Shown here: piece after piece, positions 35,705-47,825 of the stretch
Layout of the letters: each line of letters opens with the position of its first letter
Position numbering within the stretch: the first letter of the stretch is position 1
Assembly (NCBI RefSeq): GCF_000003855.2
Contig: NW_003101679.1
Coordinates: 2,993,558 to 3,057,557 of the forward strand
Length of the DNA stretch: 64,000 bases
Origin: Blastomyces gilchristii SLH14081
Lineage: Eukaryota; Ascomycota; Eurotiomycetes; Onygenales; Ajellomycetaceae
Reading direction: 5' to 3'
The notes under the pieces: generated by a model
The model's database searches: none
The model's input: the letters and a program-made list of their open reading frames with translations, nothing else
What the model was told of the DNA's origin: nothing
Position numbers and translations under genes: made by a program

Positions 35705-36375
35705 AATTGCAGGGAACCAGGAAGACGCTTTGGTCACTTCAGAGATCATGTTCTAGCTGCCAAGAATGCTCATAGCCTCTCCATTTCACCAAGAACCACC
35801 GTTAGGTCGGCCCATCAACAATCTTTCCCTGGGGCATTGTCTTTCCATGCTCAACAGCCATAATTTATGTATCCCCAAAGTTGTTTGTTTTATTACGATT
35901 GGCCACGGCTACCAACCATGACCACTTAGGTGCTGTTTAATTGTAAATGCCAATAGATTGAGGAGAAATGCCCCGAGAACATCAGAAAATTGCAGGTTTA
36001 ATGGACGCCCTGAGAGATACAGATATTGATATCTATAGTCATACTTTTTAGAAGTTCATGGCCTGGGTAGAATTGACCGCGGAGTCATATAAAATATTTG
36101 CTTCTGGACGGTGTAGCTAACGTAATCACATCAAATCAAATGGTGGTTAATCATATGTGCTGGCTTTGACCAGAGGATGAATCCTAGCCAACATTTGCTG
36201 ACTATTTGCACCAATCCATCTCTGTTCGCCGGATACTTTCACCTCCTATATTTCAATAACGTCGCTGTCGTTTTCCACAGTTCCCCTGGCCTGCAGGCCC
36301 AGCCTATCGCCATTATGTGTTGGTTAACGCACTCCAGCATAAGTTTGGGATGCAACCTTACCCGTTGTGTTTCGA

Positions 36376-36645
36376 TTATCGACTCCAGAAGCGCAATATA
36401 CGAAAATACTGTCCTAGCGTCCGTGAGGATAGCTGTGCTGTCAGAGTAGAGAGAGTGATATGGATAGCTTTTCCGGCGGGAGTTTCCTCACAATATACAT
36501 AACTGTGAGCCGCCGATTCCCAGAGCCGTGTCGCCGGCACCGGAGATGTCGGCCTCGTGGTAGTAGAGTCCAGGGACAGGACTTTCTGAGACTTAGCAGA
36601 GCTCTGCTGCTGCTGGTCCCCAGAGTGCTGGACCTTCGCGGCCAT
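36376..36645 (-). CDS. Hypothetical small frame, Ser/Thr/Gln-rich
   Basis: 89 codons starting 'MAAKVQHSGDQQQQSSAKSQ' with a favourable start context (aaaaATGGCC). No domain, signal peptide or membrane segment is visible. Two other frames overlap it on both strands, so it may be chance or one exon of a larger gene. Not recognised. Confidence 0.2.
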   Translation of the reverse strand: MAAKVQHSGDQQQQSSAKSQKVLSLDSTTTRPTSPVPATRLWESAAHSYVYCEETPAGKAIHITLSTLTAQLSSRTLGQYFRILRFWSR

Positions 36646-37121
36646 TTTTGTTCCCGGGTCAATACTATCATTCTTTTCTGCACCCAGATGTCAGTTGCGA
36701 CCGGTTATAAGTAGAAGAACGGGAGTTTTCGGTGCACATGTGGGAACTTGTACCACTGTCACCTCTGCTGTCCGCCGAGCCAGTCTCTGATTCCTCGATC
36801 TTAGGAGTTTGGGTTGTCTGGGTATCTACGCATTGGATGCACAAAGATATCTAGACATTCCTGTAGAATAATATTGGGACAAACATGCAGCAAATAAAAA
36901 GATAGTTTTAGGATTATGACAACATATTTTCGCTACATTAAGTGCCTGGATATGATATTTGGTCACTGCTATTATACGCTCCGTCGAAATTCAAATCCGC
37001 TCATAGCTGAGAAGAACACCAAGTCCGCGAACTCTCTCTAGGCATACGTCCCAGCCTTGTACCAGGAAAGCCCAGAAGAGAATTACCTCACACATTTCAA
37101 GCCCGCTTCTAGCTAAATCAG

Positions 37122-37409
37122 CTACTGCTTTCCTCTTACAGCAAGCTCCATGGCGGGCTCAGGAGGACAGAAAATCCATTTCAAAATATCAAAGGCTACC
37201 TTTCTGTTGTAGTTGTCTTTGCCGAGGTTGTATACAGCTCTCAGTGTCAAGGTGAGCATTAGGTTCATTTCTGATGGGTCGCAGGTTGCTTGGACTATGC
37301 GTACTTTCCCATAAATGAATGTGACAAGTGTGGCCTTGGTGGGTACTCTTAGCATTCGCACAATCCTATGAAGATGAATAATGAGAAGAAGGTGCAAAGA
37401 GAGAAGCAA
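37122..37409 (-). CDS. Hypothetical frame or exon relic
   Basis: Open from an upstream TGA to TAG. The likely coding part runs from an internal Met with 'MLRVPTKATLVTFIYGKVRI'; the listed start is a TTG and unlikely. 'VAFDILKWIFCPPEP' has a faint likeness to the helix after NACHT domains in fungal ankyrin proteins, too weak to name. Probably a degraded exon. Confidence 0.2.
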   Translation of the reverse strand: MLLSLHLLLIIHLHRIVRMLRVPTKATLVTFIYGKVRIVQATCDPSEMNLMLTLTLRAVYNLGKDNYNRKVAFDILKWIFCPPEPAMELAVRGKQ

Positions 37410-37861
37410 GAAGAGAGTGTGTGATCATATCATCAAGAAACCTTTCTTGTATATGAGCTTGGCCATGTACCAGTTCTCCTCAGGAAGTCATACCATCTCA
37501 TTCATCTGACAGTAAAAGATTGAAGTGACTGTCAAGAGTTCATCTTTCAGAAGATAATCTCTGCTGTTTTCTTGCAGTTTCATATTAACTGTGCTTAAGT
37601 GATTCTGAATCATGCAGCTTCAGTGATTATGATGAAGATAGAAAATTTGTTCTTCTTTGATGCAGAGGTGGGAATTAATTATGATGCTGATGCCCAGCCT
37701 GTGGAAAAGAAGGCCTTGAAACCTGATAAAACAGCAAGAAAAGATGAGCAAGATGAATGAAGAGTATCAAATATATATCATCATACATAATCTTCAGCCT
37801 TAGTAAAGAGAACTTCATCTAGAACCTGATGAGCAGCAGTCTTCATGAAGCCAGAGAAACC

Positions 37862-38122
37862 TCAATTGCTTGAAAGATTCTGAGTTTTCTTCAGTGCAGT
37901 AACTCTCTCACACTTGTGAATAGCTTGTAGAAGCTCTGAGAATATTGAGAAAGTCATCTTCTCTCTGATGCTGTCTCTACAATGCATCTTGAGGTCCTCT
38001 GTCTTTTGCAATGACTCAAAGAGAAACAAGTCTGATGAGTAGAAGATGTACAGGTGAAAAAGACCCGCCAGGAGCCAGTCAACCTGCTTCAGACAATGGC
38101 ATGGCATTCTTTCTGATTCCAT
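37862..38122 (-). CDS. Hypothetical 86-codon frame
   Basis: Starts 'MESERMPCHCLKQVDWLLAG' and has a hydrophobic/aromatic segment 'LFHLYIFYSSDLFLF' that is too short and polar-flanked to call a membrane helix with confidence. Not recognised. It lies in the moderately AT-rich end of the island. Confidence 0.2.
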   Translation of the reverse strand: MESERMPCHCLKQVDWLLAGLFHLYIFYSSDLFLFESLQKTEDLKMHCRDSIREKMTFSIFSELLQAIHKCERVTALKKTQNLSSN

Positions 38123-38275
38123 AATGTGCAGTTAATGGAACCGTCTGCTGCTCTGCTGGTCCGATGGCGACGTGACCTCTGAGAGTTGTTGCCATACCGG
38201 AAGAACGTAGGGTTATTACACGACCGGATTATGGTTGTTCCATCATTTCAATTGCCGACACGGTCGCTGAGCTGT

Positions 38276-39451
38276 TATTATTATTATTATTATTCTTTCA
38301 TTATACTCATATGCAAGCAGAGCTTATACATTATTCAAGATTTGAAACAAAACCCAAGTGAAAATCTTGTTCAATTAAATGTAAAAAGAAAATATTCTCA
38401 TCTATAATACAGCTGAAACTAGGACATGGCTATTTCAAATCTTATATACAAAGATTTGATGATAGATTTGACTCAATAGAATGCTCATTCTGCAATACAA
38501 ATGAGAATTCTGAGTATATTGTAATACACTGTGCATTATACAATAGTCTCAGAGCCAGATTGAAAGAGAAGTATAATCTAAATCAATTAAATATGAGATT
38601 CTTATTCTCAACTGAGACAGGAATTAAATACTTAATAGACATTCTATCAGAAACTCAAGCAGCTATAAGAAAATGACTAAATTCAGAATTATCTGAATAT
38701 GAAGAGGAGAAAATCAATCAGATATAGTCTGTTAAAACAGCTATACACTCTCTTTTAATAATTTATTTTATTATAGTCTCTCTTTACTTTATCTTTTTCT
38801 TTATCTTTTTCTTTCAATTTCATTCTATCTATCTATTTAATGTGTCTATCTTTGAGACTGTGTTCTTTTTCTCTTTTCCTTTGTCATAATATTATCAAAT
38901 GATTTCAAAGTATCAAAAGATGTTAAAACACTGCAATTTGTAAACAGTTTTTGTATTCTGGGCTGGAATTTTCTGATTTTGCATATCTGAAATTGATGAA
39001 TGTATAATAGTTAACTTTACACACATAGGAAAAACCCTGAGAACTAAAAGTTCTCAGATAGATGTCATAGTCTCTGACTGCATACATCTATAATTGAAGA
39101 ATAATAATAATAATAATAAGCAGAGCTTATGATGAGTCCTTGCGTGATGTTAAATACAGGTCAAGTGTTGATTATACAGGAGGAAATACAGGTGTTAAGA
39201 CCACGCCAAGATAACAAGAAGATAGGAAAATACAAAGAAGTGACAATTAGATACATGCGATAATAACTTCTCAGCTCAGAAACATAGAGTGATTTATTGA
39301 AGTGATTTGTACACCTCTGTATTTATTAGGAACCTGAGGTGCTTGAGTTCTGGATTTAATGTATTCCCTGCGGGTTTCGAACTCACACACCTTGGTTTCC
39401 CACACCAAGGCACTACCAGGTGGCTGCATTAACCATTCAGTCACCGGGGCG
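38276..39451 (-). mobile_element. SINE-B copy 1, split by LINE L4
   Basis: Minus-strand SINE: TTA tail at the left, tRNA-like head at the right. Target duplication 'tcgctgagctgt' (38264-38275) and 'tcactgagctgt' (39452-39463), differing by one G/A. Without the LINE and its 13-bp duplication it measures 373 bp, against 380 and 372 bp for the other copies. The head has an A box 'tgaatggttaatgcagcc' and a B box 'gagttcgaaaccc' (complement strand). Confidence 0.9.
38328..39117 (+). mobile_element. 5'-truncated LINE (copy L4) inside SINE-B
   Basis: 790 bp with perfect 13-bp duplication 'aagcagagcttat' (38315-38327, 39118-39130). Coding to TAG 38725-38727 gives 'KLGHGYFKSYIQRFDDRFD', 'CSFCN' and 'HCALYNSLRARLKEK', the C-terminal zinc-knuckle segment of Tad-type LINEs. 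A 3' untranslated region and (AAT)n tail follow. One TGA stands at the Trp in 'RKW'. It is among the least decayed LINE copies here. Confidence 0.92.
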
Positions 39452-39463
39452 TCACTGAGCTGT

Positions 39464-39906
39464 AAATCATAGTATAATAATGAATGAATAATGAAATCAC
39501 TGTAAATAAGTTATAAACTGAAAAAAACAATTATTATATTAATAATATCACTGAATTCAATCTATATAATTACTAATTCTAAAAACTGTCTTATTCACTG
39601 ATATTATTCTCTATTGAAAATTACAGACACTTCTATCTAAATTCTTTTAAATTAACTGAATTAAGTTTCTTTTATAGTCTTTATTTCTAGTTATATCACT
39701 CTTATTAATTATATTACTAAACTTGTGAATTAAGATTTATAGATTAGCTATAATCTGAGAGACACTGTTATTAATTATCTGATATCTAAAAGTTAAGATT
39801 TTAAAGTTATTAGATACTGAGTATTTAAAAGTCTATATAATTATTAATCTCTAAATAAATCTGAGAATTATTTCACTGACTCTAACTTACTATTTCAGAT
39901 ATGATA
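39464..39906. other. AT-rich sequence, nothing recognised
   Basis: About 440 bp between SINE-B copy 1 and the Gyp-A copy 3 LTR. No frame, no match to other parts of the window. Confidence 0.6.
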
Positions 39907-40200
39907 TATAAGAGGTCTATACTGAATAGATTAGTATTAAGGTATAGATCTTATATAATAAAAGTGAAAAATATTAGAGAAGAAAAATAAAAAGACAAAG
40001 TATAAGAATTAGTGATTAAGATAGATATTTATATATATATGAAATAAAGCTTCAGAGTGAGAGAATAGAAACTTCATAATTTCTTTAACTGAGAATTAAT
40101 AACTGAGAATTAAAGCTTTTAGTAGAAGAATTAAAGCTTTTAACAGAAATCTATAAAGTGTAATGAAATAGTCTTATATGATTAGACACAGCTCATTACA
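39907..40200 (-). repeat. 3' LTR of Gyp-A copy 3
   Basis: 294 bp; on the minus strand it starts TGTAATGAGC and ends TTATA, the decayed form of TTACA. The segment AATATTTTTCA (minus strand, 39965-39975) is exactly complementary to this element's primer-binding site at 63905-63915. Confidence 0.9.
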
Positions 40201-41155
40201 TTAATCTCTTTCTTTTAGAAATAAGAGTTGAGTGATAGAATTATAAGTGTGTAGTTGTTATCAGTTAAAAGCTACTGTTTCAGATAATATAAAGCTCAGA
40301 GTTCAGATTAGATAATTATAGTTAATTTATTTCACAAGATATTATTAGCTGTGACTAGACTGATCACTGAAATCATGAATTTTATATTTAATCTCATTTA
40401 ATCTAATCTTATACATTTCTTAATATGAATCCTACTAAGACTAGTTATTAAAAAAACATGCAAAGTGACTATTTATCAGATCTTAAAATGAGATCTTGAC
40501 TTAGAAAAAATAAGAAAGTGATTTCATTTAGTTCTATTTAATCTCATTCTTGATATAAAGTTACTATTTTTAGACATTTTAAGGTTTTTTTTAGACTATT
40601 TTTAATTTTTTAAAAAGTAATGCTTTTTGATAACACTTAAATGAGATTTAAAGTCATTTAAAGCAATAAAAAGAATTTAAATTAAGAAGTGAAAATTATG
40701 ATTTCATTTGAAAAATGTAATAAGAGTAGACAGTAAGTCTTACTGAAATATAGTATGAAACTACTATCTAATCTTAAAACTGTGTAATGAGATCAGTTAA
40801 ATTAATAATAAAATTATTAAATATTCTAATTCTGATCTCAGACACAGTCACACGGTCAGTCTAGCTGTAACTGCAGAGTCTTTTATTAAGAATATTCTTA
40901 ATTTCTTATTTAAGTTCATTATCTTCCTCTATAATCTCTGACAGTTGTCAGTTAAAAGTCAGTTAAGAGAGAAATGAATCAGTAGCAGTGTAATAAAGTA
41001 AGCTTATATAAAAAACATTATAAATTTCTGACAGAGTATTAAGATAGTAGTTATAACTATCTAGAACTTTTATCACTTTGTATTTAGTATAATAGTAGTT
41101 CAGTGTATGAGATAAGTATATAATCTGTATATTTTTAAGATTTAATTATATCAGG
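40201..41155 (-). pseudogene. Gyp-A copy 3 chromodomain region, split by MITE m4
   Basis: Complement matches the end of Gyp-A Pol (11520-11950). The chromodomain part flanks the MITE at 40356-40863 and the linker from the integrase C-terminus lies at 40872-41155. More decayed than copies 1 and 2, with few readable codons in a row. Confidence 0.7.
40356..40863 (-). mobile_element. hAT MITE m4
   Basis: 508 bp, minus orientation, target duplication 'gctgtgac' (40348-40355) and 'gctgtaac' (40864-40871), one G/A difference. It lies in the chromodomain region of Gyp-A copy 3. Confidence 0.92.
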
Positions 41156-41501
41156 TCTTCTATCTTACAACCACTTCATCACGAACTCGTTCAATTCTTT
41201 GAATAAGAACCCGCTGATAGATTCATTGAAAAGCCCTCGATCATACAAGCATTTTGACCCCATCGCCGACCACATACCCCGTGTGGTGCTGGAGTTATCC
41301 AGCCAAACATGAACCAGATGTTGTTTGAAACTCCTGTGTGAGATTATTCATATTCGCCCCTACCACATCACAACCCTGAGTCAAATTGTCATACAAATTG
41401 TAAGGTGAAGAGATCTAGTCATATGCATCAATCTTCTCTATTTTGAAAGATTCTTAATCTGTAATTGTGAAGATATCTGAAGAGCAATCTTCATGAAAAC
41501 C

Positions 41502-41790
41502 CTGTCTATCTTTGATGTTTCAAAACATTAACATCAAGTCTCACTCATGTACTGCTCTTCTCAATCTGGCCCACCTCCGGTAAAAAGATACAAAAAGATA
41601 CCTTGATAATAGTATTAAGTATATAATCAATGAATACATCTAAAGTGACCTCTGCATCTGTCTTTGATATATTAAGACATCAACATCAAGTCTCACTTAT
41701 GTATTACTTTATTCAACCTGATCTATCTTCAGCAGAAAGATGCAAAAGAGTATCTTATTAACAGTATTTAATACATAATCAGCAGACACA
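41502..41790 (+). repeat. Tandem repeat in LINE 5' region
   Basis: Two units, period about 155 bp, start 'ctgtctatctttgatgttt' (41502) and 'ctgtctttgatatattaag' (41657). Both continue 'catcaagtctcac.catgta'. The second unit is more AT-rich. Repeated 5' units serve as internal promoters in some LINEs; that role here is inference. From 41790 to 42770 the sequence is AT-rich leader without coding, with a near-repeat 'gtctga.cagcttttcaatt' at about 42688 and 42750. Confidence 0.75.
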
Positions 41791-42770
41791 ATAACTATAA
41801 AATCAGTATATCTCAAGATCTGACTGAGTCTTTGATCTCTGCACAGTGAGATATATTAAATCTAGTTTTAATATCTCAATATTCAATAGATTCTGTAAGA
41901 AATTGAGAACAGTAATATTAGATTTCTATTGAATTTGAGAATTAACTCTATATTAATATAATCATTGACAAAGTCTTCTATCTTGAGATATAAATCATCA
42001 GTTCCTCTATATCTCACTGATAATATTTATATTATTATATAGAAACAGGCTTATATTCTCTATAACTCTAAAGAGGGAAAGTCTTGATAGAGAGTATATA
42101 GTAGTATATATCTTAGCAGTTTCTATCTCATTCTTCTATAGCAGTTAATGCAGAAGAAAAAAGATCTTAGAATTAGTTTTTTACTTCTCTTGAAAAAGTA
42201 AGATGTTTTTCTCTGAATTTTATATAATATTCTTACAAAGAATTAAAAACAGAGTTATTTTCTATCATAATTTCACATTCTTTTAAGTAAGAATTACTTT
42301 TTCAGTGACTGAAGAGCTCTTATTAATACTTAATTCTTTTTTACACTCTTTATTAACTGATTCAAGTTGCACACTTATTATGTGAGGAGAATTAAATGAT
42401 TTAGAATAAAATTGAATAGTTTTAATCAATTTCTCTGCAAAAAATTAACTTATTTTTTATCAGTTTTTCTCTTAAAAACTGTCATATCATTTAATTTATT
42501 ATCAATTGATATCATACTTTTCCTCACTGTATTTCAAGAAAGAGATTGTAAAGATTTTATTGATTTATCTTAAAAATCAGTTTTAGTTTATTAAATTCTC
42601 TTCAAAAATCTAATCTAGTTACTAAACTAGTGTGAAAAAAAATCAGATAGTTTATACATAAAAGTCTTTCATACTTCTTTTAAAATAGTCTGATCAACTT
42701 TTCAATTGAAAATAGACTGATATATTTGTCAATTGAAACAGTCTGACCAGCTTTTCATTAAGTGAGAAAA

Positions 42771-44720
42771 ATGAGTTCAAAAATATACTCAGTTGATGTG
42801 AAAAATAATGCTTTCTCAGATGCTATTTCTGAGATTGAAATTCTGAAGAGAAGAAAGAAAGAAGAAATACAGAAACAATAAGTTCTTAAAATACAAGAGC
42901 TTGAAAAAGCCAGTAAAATTCTTGAAAAACAGTATCTGATTGAGATGAATGAAGAAGTTCTGTTAATTCTTCATACTCAGACTAGATAACTACAGAAAGT
43001 GATTAAGTTCAAGCTTGAAATTTCAAACACAGTTTAAAAAACATTGAAAATTTCTAGTACAATCACTGACTCTTCTTCATCTTTTTGTTTCTCAAATCAG
43101 AAAAAAACATATGCTCAAGCAGCAGAATCTGCTGTTTTTAAATCTACTATCTCAAAACCTGCTCAAAACTCTGAAAGTACTCAGAGAAAAAATGCTCATA
43201 CTTCTCTTCATAAGAAAGAAGAGAAGAAAATGTAAAAAGAGAAAAATGTTCAAATCTTTAAAAATAGAAGACTTATTCTCAAAGTCTCAAATAGAGATAT
43301 TCTGTAGAAGAACAAGCTGAACTTAAATCTCATTTTCAAAATTAGAAATGAAATTAATCAGCAGTTCTATTCTCAGTTAATGTATGATATTAAAGTTCAA
43401 AAATCAGTTGTAGCTTCAATTGAGTCATCTTTCTTTGAAAATTCTATCATTCTAACTACAATGTCTGAATTCAGCATGAAATTTCTTATTGAGAATGAGA
43501 ATATCTGAAAATCAGCAATAGAATCTCTGTTAAATACAACAATTTTATCTGAAAGAGATGAAAAGTGAGATAAATTCATTCTTTATAATATTTCAGTTGA
43601 AATTTTTGACTGTGAGAAAGAAATACTACTTCTCAAAAATGAGTTAGAAGAATACAATTCTATTCAACTGAGAAAGAAGCCTGTATAACTGAATTCAATT
43701 GAATTCAGATAAATCAGAAGAAATATCTCTGTTCTAGTTTATACAAAAACACTTGAATAATCAAAAATCTCTGAAGTGAGAGTAACAGATTTGAAAATGA
43801 GAGTTCATGAATACAAAGACTTCAGAATGAATCTCAAAGCACAAACACAGTGTTCAAACTGTCAAAGATATGAACACTTTGCAATCTCTTATTTCAGAGA
43901 CTTAAAATGTGAATTCTGTGTCAAAGATCACAAAACTAGTGAGTATAAATAAAAAATATGCTCAAAAAGAGATGAAATCTGTCAACATACTCTGTTTAAA
44001 TACTCTAACTGCAAAGAAAAGCATGTATCTAGTTCAAAAGAATGCACATTTGCTCTAAGAATTTCAAAGAACTGAAGAAAAGAAGAAGCTCAAGGTTAAT
44101 CTAAAACTGAAGATAACTTTATTATTATTATTATTATTATTATTCTTTCATTATACTCATATGCAAGCGGAGCTTATGATGAGTCCTTGCATGATGTTAA
44201 ATACAGGTCAAGTGTTGATTATACAGGAGAAAATACAGGTGTTGAGATCATGTCAAGATAACAAGAACATAGGAAAATACAAAGAAGTGACAATTAGATA
44301 CATGTAATAATAACTTCCCAGCTCAGAAACATAGAGCAATTCATTAAAGCGATTTGTACACCTCTGTATTTATTAGAAACCTGAGATGCTTGAGTTCCAG
44401 ATTTAATGTATTCTCTGCGGGTTTCGAACTCACACGCCTTGATTTCCCACATCAAGGTGCTACCGGGTGGCCGCATTAACCATTCGGCCACTGAGACACT
44501 GAAGATAACAGTCAAGTTAATAAATCTATAACTGCAAGCTCAAAAAGAAGAAACTCTCAATTGTTTAAATTCTCAAACTCAAATTCTTCAGCTAAATACA
44601 AACAGAATTTGAATCCTTAAACACCTGTTAAGATTAGAGAATTGAGAAATGACTCTGTTGATAAACTAGAAAGAATATCAAACTTATTGAGATAAAATCT
44701 TATAAAAGAGAAAATAGCTT
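42771..44720 (+). pseudogene. LINE ORF1 (Gag-like, CCHC fingers) relic, split by SINE-B
   Basis: Start at 42771 'MSSKIYSVDVKNNAF'. A charged coiled-coil-like N-terminus ('EIEILKRRKKEE') is followed by a Ser-rich part. Near 43855-44060 come cysteine fingers 'CSNCQRYEHFA', 'CEFCVKDHKT' and 'CQHTLFKYSNCKEKH', the triple-knuckle pattern of fungal Tad LINE ORF1. One expected Cys reads Phe ('SYFRDLKC'). About 15 stops. SINE-B (44118-44497) interrupts the end, and the frame continues from 44510 to about 44720, where the deletion junction begins. In an intact LINE this protein coats the RNA. Confidence 0.75.
44118..44497 (-). mobile_element. SINE-B copy 2
   Basis: 380 bp, perfect 12-bp duplication 'actgaagataac' (44106-44117, 44498-44509) in LINE ORF1. 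The minus-strand head 'ggccgaatggttaatgcgg' plus 'gagttcgaaaccc' is a Ser/Leu-type tRNA derivative with a long variable region. The tail is gaa(taa)n. It keeps CpG and GG/CC pairs. Confidence 0.92.
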
Positions 44721-45268
44721 GAAAGAAACATGAATATTCTCTGATAGTCAAGCTGCTTTGAAAAGACTTAAAAATAGTCAGATTCATAATGATCAAATGA
44801 ATCTTGAACTGATTTTAAATTCTGTTATAAAAATTCAAAAGAGAAGAATATCAAAACTGATAATTCATCTGCACTGAGTTTGTACTCATATGAATATTCA
44901 TGGCAATGAATTGACTGATTCAGCAGTAAAAAAGAGTTCAGAATTAAGTAGATCTATTCAAAAAACTGTGTCCTGATCTTTTATAAAGAGAAAGATAAAA
45001 GAATCTTGTTTAAATAAGTGAAATGAAAGCTGACAGAAACAAAAGAAGAGCATACATTATTCAAGATTTGAGATAAAACCTAAGTGAAAATCTTGTTCAA
45101 TTAAATATAAAAGGAAAATATTCTCCTCTATAATTCAGCTGAAACTAGAACATGGTTATTTCAAATTCTATATACAAAGATTTGATGATAGATTTGATTC
45201 AACAGAATGCTTATTCTACAATGCAAATGAAAATTCTGAGCATATTGTAATGCATTGTGTATTATACA
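44721..45268 (+). pseudogene. LINE ORF2 RNase H and C-terminal relic (5' part of split)
   Basis: Shortly after ORF1 the frame reads 'HEYS' and a decayed D-S-Q-A-A-L-K segment, then 'LIIHLHWVCTHMNIHGNELTDSAVKK', here quoted only in part: 'HMNIHGNELTDSAVKK' (about 44885-44935). This is the His/Asp end of an RNase H fold. It continues through 'IQRFDDRFDSTECLFYN' to the hAT insertion point. RT and endonuclease that should precede it are absent. Confidence 0.75.
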
Positions 45269-47594
45269 TAGACTGACCGTGTGACCGTGTCTGGAACCAG
45301 AATCAAACTTTACAGTTATCATGTTACCTAAAAGCATTACTTCTGATCATGATTTGTGTTCATCACATTGATCTCAAATCATGTTATTTCAAATATTAAA
45401 GATCTCAGATTCACTTTTCAAATAAAAATCTAGTCTCAGATAAAGAATATGTTTAAATTCTTAGTCACATTTTCATTCTGATCTCATTATTGAGAATGGC
45501 ATTAAATGAGATTATAAAATCACTTCTCACTTACATAATATCATAACATAGTACTCATTTGTTGAAAATTCAATAGAGAGTGTTATCAAATATTATTACT
45601 TTTCTAAATACAGATTATAATTCATATAATTTTAATTATGAAAAAAATATAAAATACAAAAAAAAAACAAAAAACAAAAAATAAAACAAAAACAAGAAAA
45701 AATCAGAATGAATAAAAAAAAAAAATAAAAGAAAAAGAAAAAAATAAAAAATAAAAATAAAAAAAATCAAGGTTGCAGAGTTATAGTATTCTCAAAATAC
45801 TCACTTCTCAGAGTCTTTGTAATATTCATTATCAACTATGTATCTCTCATAGTGAGAGTAACACAGCTGTGATGAGTTATTATCTTAACATTATCTAATA
45901 AATAATCAGTATATATCTGTATAAATATGAATATTTAGAAAATATACACTTAAAAAGTGTGGCCAGGGTGAACTCTGTCATCACTTGAATAACATTAAGA
46001 GCAGAACACTGAAATTGATGATTTTTCTCATTGATTTTACAGACAAGATAGATAAAGATAATCTTGAGAAATATAAGATTCTCTGACTTCTGATAAAAAC
46101 AGATCTCATGAAGAGACTCTATTTTCATGATATCAGAGACTGAGTGTTATTAAAAAGTGTTACTTTCATACAATGCATATGTACTTACTGTGATGATTCA
46201 TTCTCTGCATATGTAACTGAGAGTTGTGACTTTCTCACACTGCACAGCTCTCTCTGAGATGCTGGTACTGATTTGCAACTCACACAGTCTCTCAGTTCAG
46301 CATGCACTGTGTGTATACAGCTCTGTGTGCTGAGACTGTGTTGATCATTATGACCTGATATGATACTCACTTTTCACAGGCCATATTTCATTTGAGAGAA
46401 GGGAAGAGAAAGATGTGACTGTGATTTTATTGAGAGAGAATAAATAATTAGTAATATTGAATATAATTTAATTCTTCTGTATTTAAAATTTGATTAGTCT
46501 ATACTCTTCAATTTGAGAGTTTCTAAGAGTGTTTTAATAGTTTTCATATCAGCTTGAACTTAGTGATGAGTTGAAGAAGAAGAGAAAAGAGAGAAGAAAG
46601 AAATGAGAATAACTTATCTTTATAATATGAAAATAGAGAATCACTGCAATCATTCTTTCTAGTAACAAAGATCTGTTTTCTGCATGTATCTCTGATATAG
46701 ATTATATAATAACTGTATACAAAGAATATCAATACTGCATGCATTGAATAAAGATGATGTTGCTATATAATACTGTAGCTGTTTTCATATATCTCTGAAA
46801 GCTGTTAATATTTTCTTTGTCCCTTTATATTTAATAAGTTAGTAATATATTTCAATGCACTCTCTCTTTCATTATCATCATTATCATCATCATCATCATC
46901 ATTATTATTATCATCATTATCATTATTATTATCAATATCATCACTATCATTATCATTATTATTATCATCATCATCATTATTATCATCATTATCATATCAT
47001 TTCTGATCATCTCTTCTGCCTTCACTTCTCTTCAATACTCACTAAAATCAATTATATCATTTCTCTTCAATTATTCTGCGGTTCTGCGGATCATCAAGGC
47101 GCATGAGTGCTGTCACAGATTGAAGAGAGAGAAGAAGAAGATATTCAAGTGAGAGAAGACAGATTGTAAAACATGTTATAATACCTTGAAGAGGCTCTGT
47201 AAGAGAGTAGAATAATAACAATTTTAAGTAATACTTCTGATAGATTTAGACTGAACTAAGTATAGAAATAATACAGATAGCACTGTCTGTGAGAGATTGA
47301 AGAAGAAGATAGTAAAGAGTCTTATACAGCAGTGATGAGATCAGAAGAAGTTCTGAGAATGATTTGAGTTCAAGATAAAGAGAGAGAGAGAGAAGAAGAG
47401 TGTTACTATAAATAAGTAATAGCAGAAGAAGATTAAGAGAGTGTTGAAGTAAGAGATAAAGAAGTTAAAACTGATAAGTTTTTTATTTATTGAGAGATAA
47501 TGATTTTTGATAATGCTTCTATTCTCTAATTGATTAGTAGAAGCTGGCAGAGAAGAAGAGAATTGAGACCTTATTCAGGTCTTGAATACACTTC

Positions 47595-47825
47595 ATGATT
47601 CAGAATATTGAGAAGACAGCTCTGCTCTCTAAACATGTCAATCTACTTATCACTGAAGTGGAACCTGAGGCAGCAGATCAGGAAATACGGGATTTTAAGA
47701 TGCAGATTAATCTGGCTAAGGAAAAGCAGCAGAAACCCTTCTCTGAGAAGACAGTGAAGAAAGATTTTAAGATGATTATCATCTCAGATGAGAAGAAGAA
47801 GAAGAAGAAGAAGAATAAGAAGTGA
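47595..47825 (+). pseudogene. Lysine-rich frame in hAT copy B
   Basis: 76 codons, 'MIQNIEKTALLSKHVNLLIT' followed by Glu/Lys/Gln-rich sequence and a terminal run of Lys. Heptad-like spacing of Leu/Ile suggests a coiled coil. It could be the C-terminus of an upstream exon or a separate short protein of the element. Not recognised. The same segment in copy A is broken. Confidence 0.35.

Larger units (their letters stand above)
35710..38263. other. GC-balanced island, second part; only weak coding candidates
   Basis: Removing Gyp-C joins 29481-29652 to 35710, and removing copia joins 24418 to 29481, so this is the same single-copy locus as 20691-24418. Composition is normal to about 37400, then moderately AT-rich to about 38050. 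Three minus-strand frames (36376-36645, 37122-37409, 37862-38122) are listed separately. Nothing else is recognised. Confidence 0.7.

Noticed and set aside
36441..36714. Several overlapping frames on both strands in the GC-rich island
   Set aside because: GC-rich sequence has few stops by chance; only the frame with a good start context was kept, at low confidence.
44400..44497. tRNA gene on the minus strand (A and B boxes)
   Set aside because: The same tRNA-like head occurs in three SINE-B copies with tails and target duplications, and the anticodon arm is not well formed; it is a SINE promoter.
46855..47106. Open frame rich in His and Tyr in hAT copy B
   Set aside because: It is a translation of the TCA/TTA microsatellite; the tail past the repeat is short and not conserved in copy A.
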